Below, piece after piece: positions 24,604 through 33,669 of a stretch of DNA of 43,575 bases (the first letter of the stretch is position 1; each line of letters begins with the position of its first letter). This stretch comes from Pseudoalteromonas peptidolytica (GTDB lineage: Bacteria; Pseudomonadota; Gammaproteobacteria; Enterobacterales; Alteromonadaceae). The notes beneath the pieces were generated by a model, which saw only the letters and a program-made list of their open reading frames with translations, searched no databases and had not been told where the DNA came from. The translations under genes were made by a program, and so were the position numbers. The stretch covers positions 1 through 43,575 of the forward strand of contig NZ_WEHZ01000037.1 of the NCBI RefSeq assembly GCF_012641745.1, given 5' to 3'.

Positions 24604-26537
24604 GATTTCTCAACTCCTCTCGGTAGACGTCTTTGTTTACGTTTTTGTGCTTCTAATTGCATTTTATTTCTCAGTAATATCGCTGGTTCGTCAGGTACTT
24701 TTCTGAGTAACTGATTGAGCTGTTGTGCTTTTTCAATTTCTTCAGGTGTCAGAGGTCGACTTTCCTGCACCATGGCGGCATTGCGTGCTTGTTCATCTTG
24801 CGGTGTTTGTTCTGCGTCCGTCTCAGATACAGCTTGCCCCTGTTGTTGGCTTTGTTCATGTGCTTGCTGATCTGCTTCTTGTTGTTGTTGCATGGATGGA
24901 TCTAGCTGCGGCTCATTATTATTTTGCTCTTGCTGACCCTGTTGGTCTTGCTGACCCTGTTGGTCTTGCTGACCCTGTTGGTCTTGCTGACCCTGTTGGT
25001 CTTGCTGACCCTGTTGGTCTTGCTGACCCTGTTGGTCTTGCTGACCCTGTTGGTCTTGCTGACCTTGTTGGTCTTGCTGACCTTGTTGGTCTTGTTGACC
25101 TTGTTGGTCTTGTTGGTCTTGTTGGTCTTGCTGACCTTGTTGGTCTTGCTGACCCTGTTGGTCTTGCTGACCTTGTTGGTCTTGCTGATTTTTTAATGCC
25201 TCAACGACGGCTTTATTATCCTTTGCCTGTGTGAAGTCGGGGTTCATGGCTAGCGCTTTGTCATATGCTGCAATAGACTCATCCAGCTTACCCAGCTGCG
25301 CCAACGCGTTACCTAAATTATATTGGCCTTGTGCTGAATCAGTTTGATTTAGCACCGAAGCCGCTCCTTCATAGTCGCCTGCTTTATACAAAGCAGCCCC
25401 CTTTAAAACAGGGTCATTAGCTGATGCCGCTCGTTCAAAAGCTTCATTTTGATAGGCTTGTAAGGCATTTTGATCGTTATTTTTAAACCATTGTAGCCAT
25501 TCACTGGCTACAGCCTTTTGCTGTGGTAATAAAGTAAAAACAAGCAAAGCACTGAGCATAATTGCGTGGTTCCGTACCAATAAAAGTGCCAGTGGAACCA
25601 ATAAAATAAGCAAATATACACCGGCATCTACACGCCACTTGGCACTTTCTTGCTCAGTTTTAACGATGGCAGTATTTGACGCTAAGCTAGGTTTAAATGT
25701 GTTGATGTCTCTGTTGTCGGTCGTATACGTGGCAAACTTACCGCCTTTGACTTTCGCAAGCTTTTCTAATCGAGTAGTAAAAAGTTTTGGTACTACAATT
25801 TGACCATATTGGTCTTTTAAGAAGCCGCCGTCATGAAGTTTTATCGGCGCGCCCTGAGTTGTACCCAACGCATAAATATTGAGCGAGTAGGGACTATCAG
25901 CCAGTAACGCCTGAATGTCCTCGGCATCCTCTTGCTCGAGCCCATCTGTAATTAAGATAATATCGCCAAAGGTTGCGCTCGCACCACTTAATAGGTTGAT
26001 TGCCTCTTCGATACCGGCATAAACATTAGAACCTTTTGATGGCATGATTTCGGGGCGAAGGCTTGGAATTAAATTCTCTAGTGTTGCTACATCTGTTGTT
26101 AACGGAGACACAGTGAAGGCGTCACCTGCGTAAGCAACCAACCCTGTTTCACCTTCTTGAAATAACTTCAGCATGTCCAGAGTCTTAAACCTTGCTTGAG
26201 TAAGACGATTTGGTGTGAGATCGGTTGCATACATAGAGTAGGACATATCCAGCACCAATACTCTTGGTGCTTGTGTTTTGAAAACAGGTACTTCCTGCTT
26301 TTCAATACTCGGGCCTGCAACCGCAATAATGGTTAGCAAAGAAAAAATAACACCAAGTAAAGAGTTATTGTGTTTTTGTGATTGTTGCCCTTGTTCACCC
26401 ATCACCACTTTCATTAAGTGTGGAGCGATAAGTTGATTATTATGTTGCTTACCTTTTTTAGACCACTGCATCAAACAGTAGATAGCCCAAGGAACGAATA
26501 ACCAAAGTAATTGTGGGCGAATAAACTCAAATTCCAT
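24597..26537 (-). CDS. BatB/BatC fusion: vWA domain plus TPR protein
   Basis: A 646-residue protein with amino-terminal membrane helices, a von Willebrand A domain with the metal-ion site DMSYS (97-101) and ITDGLEQEDAE, a second membrane segment (VYLLILLVPLALLLV), then tetratricopeptide repeats (AQGQYNLGNALAQLGKLDESIAAYDKALAMNPDF). After these comes a long Gln/Asp/Gly low-complexity tract (about 451-534) built from hexapeptide QQDQQG repeats, and a charged C-terminus. Many bacteria encode BatB (vWA) and BatC (TPR) separately; here they are one gene. Good AGGGGAT-type ribosome site. Partner of BatA, DUF58, MoxR and BatD. Its low-complexity tract is encoded by a perfect-frame 18-base tandem array. 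Confidence 0.9.
   Translation of the reverse strand: MEFEFIRPQLLWLFVPWAIYCLMQWSKKGKQHNNQLIAPHLMKVVMGEQGQQSQKHNNSLLGVIFSLLTIIAVAGPSIEKQEVPVFKTQAPRVLVLDMSYSMYATDLTPNRLTQARFKTLDMLKLFQEGETGLVAYAGDAFTVSPLTTDVATLENLIPSLRPEIMPSKGSNVYAGIEEAINLLSGASATFGDIILITDGLEQEDAEDIQALLADSPYSLNIYALGTTQGAPIKLHDGGFLKDQYGQIVVPKLFTTRLEKLAKVKGGKFATYTTDNRDINTFKPSLASNTAIVKTEQESAKWRVDAGVYLLILLVPLALLLVRNHAIMLSALLVFTLLPQQKAVASEWLQWFKNNDQNALQAYQNEAFERAASANDPVLKGAALYKAGDYEGAASVLNQTDSAQGQYNLGNALAQLGKLDESIAAYDKALAMNPDFTQAKDNKAVVEALKNQQDQQGQQDQQGQQDQQGQQDQQDQQDQQGQQDQQGQQDQQGQQDQQGQQDQQGQQDQQGQQDQQGQQDQQGQQDQQGQQDQQGQQEQNNNEPQLDPSMQQQQEADQQAHEQSQQQGQAVSETDAEQTPQDEQARNAAMVQESRPLTPEEIEKAQQLNQLLRKVPDEPAILLRNKMQLEAQKRKQRRLPRGVEKSW
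24935..25186 (-). repeat. 18-base tandem repeat array inside batBC
   Basis: Fourteen contiguous copies of an 18-base unit (plus-strand form GACCCTGTTGGTCTTGCT and close variants). The copies encode QQDQQG hexapeptides, one of them QQDQQD. The array spans 252 bases and is a multiple of three, so loss or gain of a unit keeps the frame. Left-hand copies use GACCCT, while several right-hand copies use GACCTT or GTTGGTCTT, a mosaic expected of slippage and conversion. The repeat keeps other frames open, producing spurious antisense frames. Confidence 0.95.
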
Positions 26538-26541
26538 GCTC

Positions 26542-27525
26542 TTATCCCCTTACTTTTGCTCTAACAACGACGCTCAGTTGAGCCAAAAAAAGTAGCCCAA
26601 GAACTACAAGTAGCGGTATGTAAAACAATGAAACTTTTGGGCGAAATGTCTGTGTTTCATCACTGATTGGCTCTAGCTCATCCAGCATGGCGTAAATCTG
26701 TTGTAAACTTGCGACGTCTTTGGCTCGAAAATACTGTCCGCCTGTTTCTTTTGCGATGTGCTGTAGTGTTTTCTCGTCAATGCTACTGCCAGCCATTGAG
26801 TTAAAACCAAATAGACCAAACCCTCGTCTGCCATCGGAGCCTACGCCAACGGTGTAAATCTTGATGCCTTCTTCACGTGCCAAGATAAGCGCCTCATTTG
26901 GCTCAAGATTACCGGCAGTGTTTTGACCGTCGGTCAATAAAATTAATATACGGTTACTCAGTTCGCGAGCCTCAAAACGTTTGACTGACAAGCCAATCGC
27001 ATCACCGATGGCGGTGGCGCGACCAACCAGCCCAATTTGGGCCTCAGTTAACATTTGACTGACCGTCGCTAAATCTCGGGTGAGGGGGGTTTGCAAAAAT
27101 GCGGTATCACCGAAGAGAATCAGACCTAGTCTATCTCCCTGACGCGCTTCAATAAAGTCACTCACGACGGCTTTTACGACGGATAGTCTATCAACCAAAC
27201 GGCCTTGATACTCCATATCCTGCTCTGTCATGGAGGCTGAAAGGTCAACTGCTAACATAATATCTCGCCCTTCGCTTGGAATAACAATCGGTTCGTCAAG
27301 CCATGTAGGATTGGCGGCTGCGCTCACCAGCAGTAACCAGACAATGGCTTCAAGGGGGCTGACTTTAGCGCGCTTATGTAATTGCTTTGAGTGGCCAAGC
27401 TGTAACTTGGCGACACTTGGCATGCGAATATGTATATTCGTTTGTGCAACACTTGGCTTAAATTTGGCAATCAGCCAAGGCAGTGGTAGTAATAAAAATG
27501 CCAGCGGCCATACAAACTCAAACAT
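26542..27525 (-). CDS. batA: BatA-type von Willebrand A protein
   Basis: A 327-residue membrane protein. Its start at 27525 (MFEFVWPLAFLLLPLPWLIA) has an AAGGAGCG ribosome site; an upstream in-frame start at 27615 would add 30 basic residues without a leader. After the first membrane helix comes a vWA domain with the complete MIDAS motif DLSAS (94-98), ILILLTDGQNTAG, GVGSDGRRGFG and QYFRAKDV, and a C-terminal helix (LFYIPLLVVLGLLFLAQLSVVV). It is encoded between DUF4381 (8-base overlap) and batBC (4-base gap). Confidence 0.93.
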   Translation of the reverse strand: MFEFVWPLAFLLLPLPWLIAKFKPSVAQTNIHIRMPSVAKLQLGHSKQLHKRAKVSPLEAIVWLLLVSAAANPTWLDEPIVIPSEGRDIMLAVDLSASMTEQDMEYQGRLVDRLSVVKAVVSDFIEARQGDRLGLILFGDTAFLQTPLTRDLATVSQMLTEAQIGLVGRATAIGDAIGLSVKRFEARELSNRILILLTDGQNTAGNLEPNEALILAREEGIKIYTVGVGSDGRRGFGLFGFNSMAGSSIDEKTLQHIAKETGGQYFRAKDVASLQQIYAMLDELEPISDETQTFRPKVSLFYIPLLVVLGLLFLAQLSVVVRAKVRG

Positions 27526-27949
27526 CGATACGCTCCTTGACTTTAAAGGTACTGATCGCCAGTGCAAGCTTTTTGCTAAGCTCAGGCGTTTGGGTCGGTG
27601 CGTACAATGAGTCAAGCTCTTGTTGCGTTAGCTCAACACGGGTGAGTTTTGCTTGTAATGCTAACCACTCTTTACCATAGCGGCTTGCGGCGACCTCCCC
27701 ATAATAGTGTTTCACTAAACGCTTGAGCAAAGTATGTAAAATCTGTGGGTTATCTTGAGATTGACTAAGCCTTATCGCTTCTTTTTTGGCTTTTAAAAAC
27801 TGTTGTCTGCGATACAGCAACCAAACTCCGCTGGCTACCAGTGCGAGGACGATAACAATAACTCCCCACATTGGATAAGAAAGTGGCCACCAGCTTACGC
27901 TTTGAGGGATGACCACATCATTGAGTTGGTCGAGTGGATTGACTTGCAT
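27518..27949 (-). CDS. DUF4381 domain membrane protein
   Basis: A 143-residue protein: an N-terminal region with PLDQLNDVVIPQSVSWWPLSYPMW, one membrane segment (GVIVIVLALVASGVWLLY), and a cytoplasmic helical segment (LKAKKEAIRLSQSQDNPQILHTLLKRLVKHYYG) typical of DUF4381, which nearly always accompanies DUF58 and Bat proteins. Function unknown; presumed structural partner in the complex. It overlaps batA by 8 bases and starts directly after the DUF58 gene stop. Confidence 0.87.
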   Translation of the reverse strand: MQVNPLDQLNDVVIPQSVSWWPLSYPMWGVIVIVLALVASGVWLLYRRQQFLKAKKEAIRLSQSQDNPQILHTLLKRLVKHYYGEVAASRYGKEWLALQAKLTRVELTQQELDSLYAPTQTPELSKKLALAISTFKVKERIDV

Positions 27950-28906
27950 TTAACCCCTCATTATTTGTAGTTCTATGGGTAACGACGCATCGTATTTTTG
28001 TAGCGTCATGCCTGAGCGTTGTAGTAACGCTAATCTTCGATTAAAAAAGTCGGCTGCATGTTGCGAAAATGAGTCGCGAAATTGCTTATCCATGAGCGGT
28101 AATGTCCAGTTGTGCTCTCCCGCCGATACTTCTATTGCTTGGCTGTACTGAGGTAATTGATGTTCAAATGGATCGCTTACCATACATCCGATCACTTCGT
28201 TATGGCGGCTGGCACGTTCCAACAATTTGAAACTTTCTTCATTAAGTTCAGTAAAGTCCGATATCAAATAGATAAGGCTACCTGGCTTTGCAAGATGAAC
28301 AAGCCGCTTTAAATTTTCATTAAAACGGTTTTCAGACGTCGGTCGGTCTTTTTGCAATAAGGCTTGCTCATGCAGTGCACAAAATTGATGAGCCAACGCC
28401 AAAACACCGCGATCGCGAGCTGTTGGCTTTAGCTCATGGTGATGGCTGTCATTAAAGACCACACCACCGACACGATCGCCACGTTGGCAAGCTGACCAAG
28501 ATACCAAAGCGCCCAAATGTGCAGCTAATACAGATTTGAGTAACAGCCTTGAACCAAAAAGCATGCTCGAAGAAAAGTCGCAAAAAATGAATACAGGGCG
28601 CTCTTTTTCTTCTTGGAATAGTTTGGTGTGTGCCTCACCGGTACGCGCGGTAACACGCCAATCAATAGCGCGTATGTCATCGCCGTATTGATATTGCCTC
28701 ACCTCAGCAAACTCCATACCTCGCCCTTTGTGGGGGGCGAGGTATTGTCCAGCTTGCGCACTTTTTACTTTGCCGCGTGGTTTAAGTGAAAGTAAATGAG
28801 CCTTTGACTTATAAAACAGTAGCTCCTTGAGGCCTAGCTCGACGCCATTACTGTGGCTTTCTCTAAACCAGCTGGCTGCATTAAACTGTGTGACGTCGTT
28901 CATCAT
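27950..28906 (-). CDS. DUF58 domain protein of the moxR/bat operon
   Basis: A protein of about 318 residues. The start is the ATG at 28906, with ATG 28903 immediately after and an upstream TTG at 28921. DUF58 hallmarks are GRGMEFAEVRQYQYGDDIRAIDWRVTARTGEAHTKLFQEEKERPVFIFCDFSSSM, with a vWA-like DFSSS metal site. Family members work with MoxR ATPases, possibly as adaptors for folding or inserting cofactors. The start overlaps the MoxR stop region and the gene abuts DUF4381. Confidence 0.88.
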   Translation of the reverse strand: MMNDVTQFNAASWFRESHSNGVELGLKELLFYKSKAHLLSLKPRGKVKSAQAGQYLAPHKGRGMEFAEVRQYQYGDDIRAIDWRVTARTGEAHTKLFQEEKERPVFIFCDFSSSMLFGSRLLLKSVLAAHLGALVSWSACQRGDRVGGVVFNDSHHHELKPTARDRGVLALAHQFCALHEQALLQKDRPTSENRFNENLKRLVHLAKPGSLIYLISDFTELNEESFKLLERASRHNEVIGCMVSDPFEHQLPQYSQAIEVSAGEHNWTLPLMDKQFRDSFSQHAADFFNRRLALLQRSGMTLQKYDASLPIELQIMRG

Positions 28907-28907
28907 G

Positions 28908-29864
28908 TTATGGAACAGCAACTAATTCTAGAATTTTACTAATGACTTGATCTTTTGTGATGCCATCGGCCTGAGCCTCGTAGCTAAGAACGATACGATG
29001 GCGAAGTACATTGTGAACCACCGCTTGAATGTCTTCAGGTGTGACAAAATCTCGCCCCTGTAGCCAAGCATGAGCACGTGAACATTTATCTAATGCAATA
29101 GTGGCACGAGGACTTGCACCATACTCAATCCAGCTAGCCAAGGTAGGGTCAAAGCGCTCTGGTTGTCTTGTGGCAATGATTAGCTGCACCAAATATTGCT
29201 CAAGAGGTTCAGCTAAGTGCATACCCAGTACAGTTTTACGTGCTTCAAATAACGTTGCCTGACTAATTGGCGTATAAGCGGCTTGATACTCTTCAAGTGC
29301 TTCACCACGGGTTAATCTGAGTATGTCTACTTCAGTTTCGGCATCTGGGTAGTCAATGTTCAAATGCAGTAAAAAGCGGTCAAGTTGTGCCTCTGGTAGC
29401 GGGTACGTACCTTCTTGCTCCAATGGGTTTTGTGTGGCCATCACCATAAATAGCTCTGGTAATGGGTAAGTAGTTTTACCTACGGTGATTTGTCGCTCAG
29501 CCATGGCTTCGAGCAGCGCAGACTGAACTTTTGCAGGCGCTCGGTTAATTTCATCTGCCAGAATAAGGTGGTGGAAAAGGGGCCCCTTCTCAAATACAAA
29601 CTCGTTCGTTTGTTGACGATAAATGTCCGTGCCTGTCACGTCAGACGGTAATAAGTCAGGGGTAAATTGAACGCGTTGAAAACTGCCTTCAATGCCTTTT
29701 GCCAGTGCGTTTACTGCTCGAGTTTTAGCAAGTCCCGGAGGGCCTTCCACCAACAAGTGGCCATCTGCTAACAGTGCAATAAGCAACGATTCGGTCAGTG
29801 CACTTTGTCCTAGAATTTGGGTATCTAAATATTCTTTTAGTTGTGAAAACTCGTTTACTGCCAT
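28908..29864 (-). CDS. MoxR-family AAA+ ATPase
   Basis: A 318-residue AAA+ ATPase. Walker A is GPPGLAKT (41-48) and Walker B LILADEINRAP (from about 100); the family element follows in LLEAMAERQITVGKTTYPLPELFMVMATQNPLEQEGTYPLPEAQLDRFL. Sensor 2 is in YGASPRATIALDKC. MoxR ATPases are thought to act as chaperones or activators of vWA-domain partners, here DUF58, BatA and BatBC. It is the first gene of the operon, with an AAAGGC ribosome site before the ATG. The divergent spacer to fadI (29865-30131) contains promoters for both. Confidence 0.93.
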   Translation of the reverse strand: MAVNEFSQLKEYLDTQILGQSALTESLLIALLADGHLLVEGPPGLAKTRAVNALAKGIEGSFQRVQFTPDLLPSDVTGTDIYRQQTNEFVFEKGPLFHHLILADEINRAPAKVQSALLEAMAERQITVGKTTYPLPELFMVMATQNPLEQEGTYPLPEAQLDRFLLHLNIDYPDAETEVDILRLTRGEALEEYQAAYTPISQATLFEARKTVLGMHLAEPLEQYLVQLIIATRQPERFDPTLASWIEYGASPRATIALDKCSRAHAWLQGRDFVTPEDIQAVVHNVLRHRIVLSYEAQADGITKDQVISKILELVAVP

Positions 29865-29975
29865 GAGAATGCCTTTTAAACCGACAAAAATAAAAATAGT
29901 TATATGGTCGCTGGATCAATAATCAAGGAGATTAGACCGGTAAATTTAGAAAAGTTCATAAATTTTCAATAACAA

Positions 29976-30002
29976 TTTCAAATACTTTGAGATTGTTTGA
30001 AA
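29976..30002. promoter_or_regulatory. Inverted repeat upstream of fadIJ (PsrA-like candidate)
   Basis: TTTCAAA (29976-29982) and TTTGAAA (29996-30002) are inverted arms, with a nested CAAA-TAC-TTTG between. The bases resemble PsrA half-sites (GAAAC/GTTTC type), but the 13-base arm spacing is not classical. PsrA is the fatty-acid regulator in many marine gammaproteobacteria. Candidate only. Confidence 0.3.
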
Positions 30003-30097
30003 AAGCATCTAAAGTTGACGTTTGCGGTTTAAAAAGCAACCATTTCGCGCTTTACTATTGGCAACTTCGATTTGGTTGTTTAGAATCGAAGGAAATT

Positions 30098-30114
30098 AAC
30101 AGGTCAGACCTGTC
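30098..30114. promoter_or_regulatory. FadR-like operator before fadI
   Basis: ACAGGTCAGACCTGT (30099-30113) is a perfect 7-1-7 palindrome containing GGTCAGACC. The core GGTCNGACC matches the FadR consensus (AACTGGTCNGACCAGTT, as I recall it). It lies 17 bases before the fadI ATG, where bound FadR could block transcription until long-chain acyl-CoA releases it. Fits the function of the genes it precedes. Confidence 0.7.
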
Positions 30115-30131
30115 AGCGGGAGAGCAAATTC

Positions 30132-31442
30132 ATGTCTGAACAAAATATATTAAAAACATCAAAAGGCGACCGAATCGCTATCGTTAGCGGCTTGCGTACG
30201 CCATTCGCAAAGCAAGCTACCGCTTTTCATCATGTTCCAGCATTAGATTTGGGCAAAATCGTAGTTAACGAAATGCTTGAACGACTTAACTTTGACCGCA
30301 AAGAAATCGACCAATTGGTTTTCGGTCAAGTTGTTCAAATGCCTGAAGCGCCAAATATCGCACGTGAAATTGTCCTTGGTACAGGGATGCCGGTATCTGT
30401 TGATGCGTATTCCGTATCTCGCGCTTGTGCCACGAGCTTCCAAGCGATTGCCAATGTAGCAGAAAGCATTATCTCAGGCCAAGTAAATGTAGGCGTGGCA
30501 GGTGGTGCTGATTCTTCATCGGTACTACCAATTGGCGTAAGCAAAAAATTAGCTGGCAGCTTAGTCGACCTAAACAAAGCACGCACTCTTAAACAGCGTT
30601 TACAAATTTTCTCAAAACTGAGATTAAAAGATTTATTACCGGTTCCACCTGCAGTTGCCGAGTATTCGACTGGCTTGTCTATGGGGCAAACAGCAGAGCA
30701 AATGGCGAAAACACATGGTATTAGCCGAGCGGATCAAGACGCGATGGCGCATCGTTCACATACTCTAGCTGCAAAAGCATGGTCAGAAGGCCTGTTGAGT
30801 AATGAAGTGATGGCTGCACATGTCGAGCCATACAAAGGGTTCATTGATAAAGATAATAACATCCGTGAAAACTCGTCACTTGAAGGGTACGCCAAATTAA
30901 AGCCTGTATTTGACAGAAAGCATGGCTCTGTTACCGCTGCGAATGCAACACCACTGACCGATGGTGCTGCAGCTGTATTGATGATGAGTGAAAGTAAGGC
31001 CAAAGCGCTCGGTTACGATATTTTGGGATATGTCCGTAGCTTCGCCTTCTCAGCGATTGGCGTACACGAAGACATGCTAATGGGCCCTGCACACTCGACG
31101 CCTATTGCGTTGGATAGAGCTGGGATCACATTAGCAGACCTTGATTTGATTGAAATGCACGAGGCGTTCGCAGCTCAAGCGCTGGCAAACATGAAGATGT
31201 TTGGCTCAGATAAATTCGCGCAGGAGAAATTGGGTCGCAGCAAAGCGATTGGTGAAATCGACATGGACAAGTTTAACGTAAACGGTGGCTCACTCGCTTA
31301 CGGTCACCCATTCGCAGCTACGGGCGCGCGTTTAATCACGCAAAGCTTGCATGAACTTAAACGTCGTGGCGGTGGCCTTGCATTAACAACAGCCTGCGCA
31401 GCAGGTGGTCTTGGAGCAGCATTTGTATTGGAGAGCGCGTAA
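30132..31442 (+). CDS. fadI: Acetyl-CoA acyltransferase FadI
   Basis: A 436-residue thiolase matching FadI, the beta-subunit of the second fatty-acid oxidation complex. It cleaves 3-ketoacyl-CoA to acetyl-CoA plus a shortened acyl-CoA. Catalytic Cys99 is in SRACATSFQAI, His392 in YGHPFAATGARL and the second Cys422 in TACAAGGLGAAFV; EMHEAFAAQAL carries the usual thiolase HEAF motif. A GGGAGAG ribosome site precedes the ATG. Its stop overlaps the fadJ start (TAATG), so the pair is translationally coupled. A FadR-like operator lies in the leader. Confidence 0.96.
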   Translation: MSEQNILKTSKGDRIAIVSGLRTPFAKQATAFHHVPALDLGKIVVNEMLERLNFDRKEIDQLVFGQVVQMPEAPNIAREIVLGTGMPVSVDAYSVSRACATSFQAIANVAESIISGQVNVGVAGGADSSSVLPIGVSKKLAGSLVDLNKARTLKQRLQIFSKLRLKDLLPVPPAVAEYSTGLSMGQTAEQMAKTHGISRADQDAMAHRSHTLAAKAWSEGLLSNEVMAAHVEPYKGFIDKDNNIRENSSLEGYAKLKPVFDRKHGSVTAANATPLTDGAAAVLMMSESKAKALGYDILGYVRSFAFSAIGVHEDMLMGPAHSTPIALDRAGITLADLDLIEMHEAFAAQALANMKMFGSDKFAQEKLGRSKAIGEIDMDKFNVNGGSLAYGHPFAATGARLITQSLHELKRRGGGLALTTACAAGGLGAAFVLESA

Positions 31443-33541
31443 TGTCAGTATTTTCTTATGAACTAAACGACCATAAAGTGGCCATCGTCACTATTGACGT
31501 ACCAGGTGAAAAGATGAACACCTTACGCGATTCATTCGCTGATGAGTTGCTTGAAGTTATTGCTAAAGGTAAGCAAGACGATGTAACTGGGATGGTTTTT
31601 ATCAGTGGTAAAGCAGACAACTTCATCGCCGGTGCAGACATCAAAATGCTGGACAACGCCAACACGCGTGACGACGCGTTAGCGATATCAGAAATGTGTC
31701 ATAAAACTTTCTTTAAAATGGCAGAGCTGCCATTCCCAACCGTTGCGGCTATTCATGGCGTCGCATTGGGTGGCGGCCTTGAGTTTGCACTGGCTTGTGA
31801 TTATCGAGTTTGTACTGAAGACAGTAAAACAAAACTGGGTCTTCCAGAAGTACAACTTGGTTTATTGCCAGGTGGTGGTGGTACGCAGCGCCTACCAAAA
31901 TTAGTTGGAATACAAAAAGCACTTGAATGGATGTTGACTGGTAAACAAGTGCGTCCAAAGCAGGCGAAAAAGACAGGACTGGTTGATGATGTGGTGCCAC
32001 ACAGCATTTTATTAAACGTTGCCGTTAAGCTTGCAAGAAAAGGCAAGCCTAAGCCTCGTAAACCAAACCTAGACAAAATTAGTCAACTATTAGAATCAAA
32101 CCCGTTTGGTCGAAATATCATTTTCAAAAAAGCACAAGAAAATGTAGAGAAGAAAACTGGCGGACACTATCCAGCACCACTTGCGATTATCAAAGCGGTG
32201 AGAGCTTCTATCGAATTGGATAAGCTTAAGGGCTACAAAACTGAAGCAGAAGGGTTTGCTGATCTGGTTATGTCAGAAGTGTCTCGCTCACTGCGAGGTA
32301 TTTTCTTTGCCACAACGGAAATGAAAAAAGATTTCCAAGTTGAAGACTTGGCGGCTGTAAACCGCGTAGCTGTGCTTGGTGGTGGTTTGATGGGTGCTGG
32401 TATTACCCATGTGAGCGCGGTAAAAGCAGGGGCGACGGTGCGTATTAAAGATGTTGCCCATCAGGGGATCAGTAACGCACTAAATTACAGCTACAAGATT
32501 TTATCTAAGCGCCAAAAGCGCCGTATTATTTCAAAGGCAGAAATGCAGTCTACCCTGAATATGATCACAGGTACTACTGATTATTCTGGCTTTAAGCACA
32601 CAGACATGGTGATCGAAGCGGTATTTGAAGATTTAGAGTTAAAGCAATCCATGGTAGCGGATATTGAACGTGAATGCGCTGAACAAACCATTTTTGCGAG
32701 TAATACTTCGTCATTACCGATAGGCCAAATCGCTGCGAAAGCCGCGAGACCGGAAAACGTGATCGGATTACATTACTTCTCGCCAGTGGAGAAAATGCCA
32801 TTGGTTGAAATTATTCCACACGATACCACCAGCGATGAGGTAATCGCTCGTACAGTTGCGTTTGCACGTAAACAGGGTAAAACGCCAATCGTTGTAAAGG
32901 ACAAGGCTGGCTTTTATGTTAACCGTATTTTAGCGCCGTACGTCAATGAGGCGGCTAATCTACTATTAGCCGGTGAGCCAATTGAAAAAATCGACCAAGC
33001 TTTGGTGGAATTTGGATTCCCAGTTGGCCCCTTGGCACTTTTAGATGAAGTAGGTGTTGATATTGGTTCTAAAATAGCCCCTATTTTGGAAAAGGAACTC
33101 GGGGAGCGATTTAAAGCACCCGATGCTTTTGCCCGTATGATAGATAGTAAACGTTTAGGTCGTAAAACAGGCCGAGGCTTCTACAATTATGAAGGCAAAA
33201 AAGGTAAGCAGGTTGACGAGTCTGTCTACGAATTGCTGGGTATTACCCCATCTCCAAAATTGAACAAGCAAGAAATAGCCAATCGTTGTGTTGCGCAAAT
33301 GCTAAATGAGGCTGCGCGTTGTTTGGACGAAGGCATTATTCGTAATGCTAGAGATGGAGATATTGGCGCTATTTTTGGTATCGGTTTCCCACCGTTCTTA
33401 GGTGGTCCGTTTAGTTACATGGATAAAAAAGGCGTTAACAAGATTTGCTCTGAGCTATCGACGTATGCGTCTGAAAATCCAACTTTTACGCCTGCCGAGC
33501 CGTTGCTAGCGATGGTGGAAGCGGGTAAAGGTTATTACTGA
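31442..33541 (+). CDS. fadJ: Multifunctional fatty-acid oxidation protein FadJ
   Basis: A 699-residue alpha-subunit with two enzymatic parts. The N-terminal enoyl-CoA hydratase/isomerase has FIAGADIKML, GVALGGGLEFALACDYRV and LGLPEVQLGLLPGGGGTQRLPKL. The 3-hydroxyacyl-CoA dehydrogenase has the NAD fold VAVLGGGLMGAGI (from about residue 309), FASNTSSLPI and the catalytic-His segment IGLHYFSPVEKMPLVEII, and ends with the second dehydrogenase C-domain. Forms a complex with FadI and is normally important for anaerobic or accessory beta-oxidation. Length is normal for FadJ (about 700). Confidence 0.96.
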   Translation: MSVFSYELNDHKVAIVTIDVPGEKMNTLRDSFADELLEVIAKGKQDDVTGMVFISGKADNFIAGADIKMLDNANTRDDALAISEMCHKTFFKMAELPFPTVAAIHGVALGGGLEFALACDYRVCTEDSKTKLGLPEVQLGLLPGGGGTQRLPKLVGIQKALEWMLTGKQVRPKQAKKTGLVDDVVPHSILLNVAVKLARKGKPKPRKPNLDKISQLLESNPFGRNIIFKKAQENVEKKTGGHYPAPLAIIKAVRASIELDKLKGYKTEAEGFADLVMSEVSRSLRGIFFATTEMKKDFQVEDLAAVNRVAVLGGGLMGAGITHVSAVKAGATVRIKDVAHQGISNALNYSYKILSKRQKRRIISKAEMQSTLNMITGTTDYSGFKHTDMVIEAVFEDLELKQSMVADIERECAEQTIFASNTSSLPIGQIAAKAARPENVIGLHYFSPVEKMPLVEIIPHDTTSDEVIARTVAFARKQGKTPIVVKDKAGFYVNRILAPYVNEAANLLLAGEPIEKIDQALVEFGFPVGPLALLDEVGVDIGSKIAPILEKELGERFKAPDAFARMIDSKRLGRKTGRGFYNYEGKKGKQVDESVYELLGITPSPKLNKQEIANRCVAQMLNEAARCLDEGIIRNARDGDIGAIFGIGFPPFLGGPFSYMDKKGVNKICSELSTYASENPTFTPAEPLLAMVEAGKGYY

Positions 33542-33569
33542 TCTCTACGTACATTAGCAATTCACTGGT

Positions 33570-33600
33570 AAGCCGCATTTTATGCGGCTTTTTTTATTTT
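33570..33600 (+). terminator. Rho-independent terminator after fadIJ
   Basis: AAGCCGCAT (33570-33578) pairs with ATGCGGCTT (33582-33590) around TTT, followed by a run of T residues (33589-33600). Located 28 bases after the fadJ stop codon. Confidence 0.92.
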
Positions 33601-33669
33601 CTGGTCTATATTTAAACGAATAACCTGAGCTCGGGATAATGACTTGTTCTCCAGTAGCCGTTACCCCTT

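Noticed and set aside
24725..25234. Long antisense open frames across the batBC repeat
   Set aside because: They arise because the 18-base unit has no stop codon in several frames; the sequence is pure repeat (PVGLAD, LTLLVL) with no start context or domain.
31749..32076. Antisense frames within fadJ
   Set aside because: They lie opposite conserved hydratase sequence and show no independent features.
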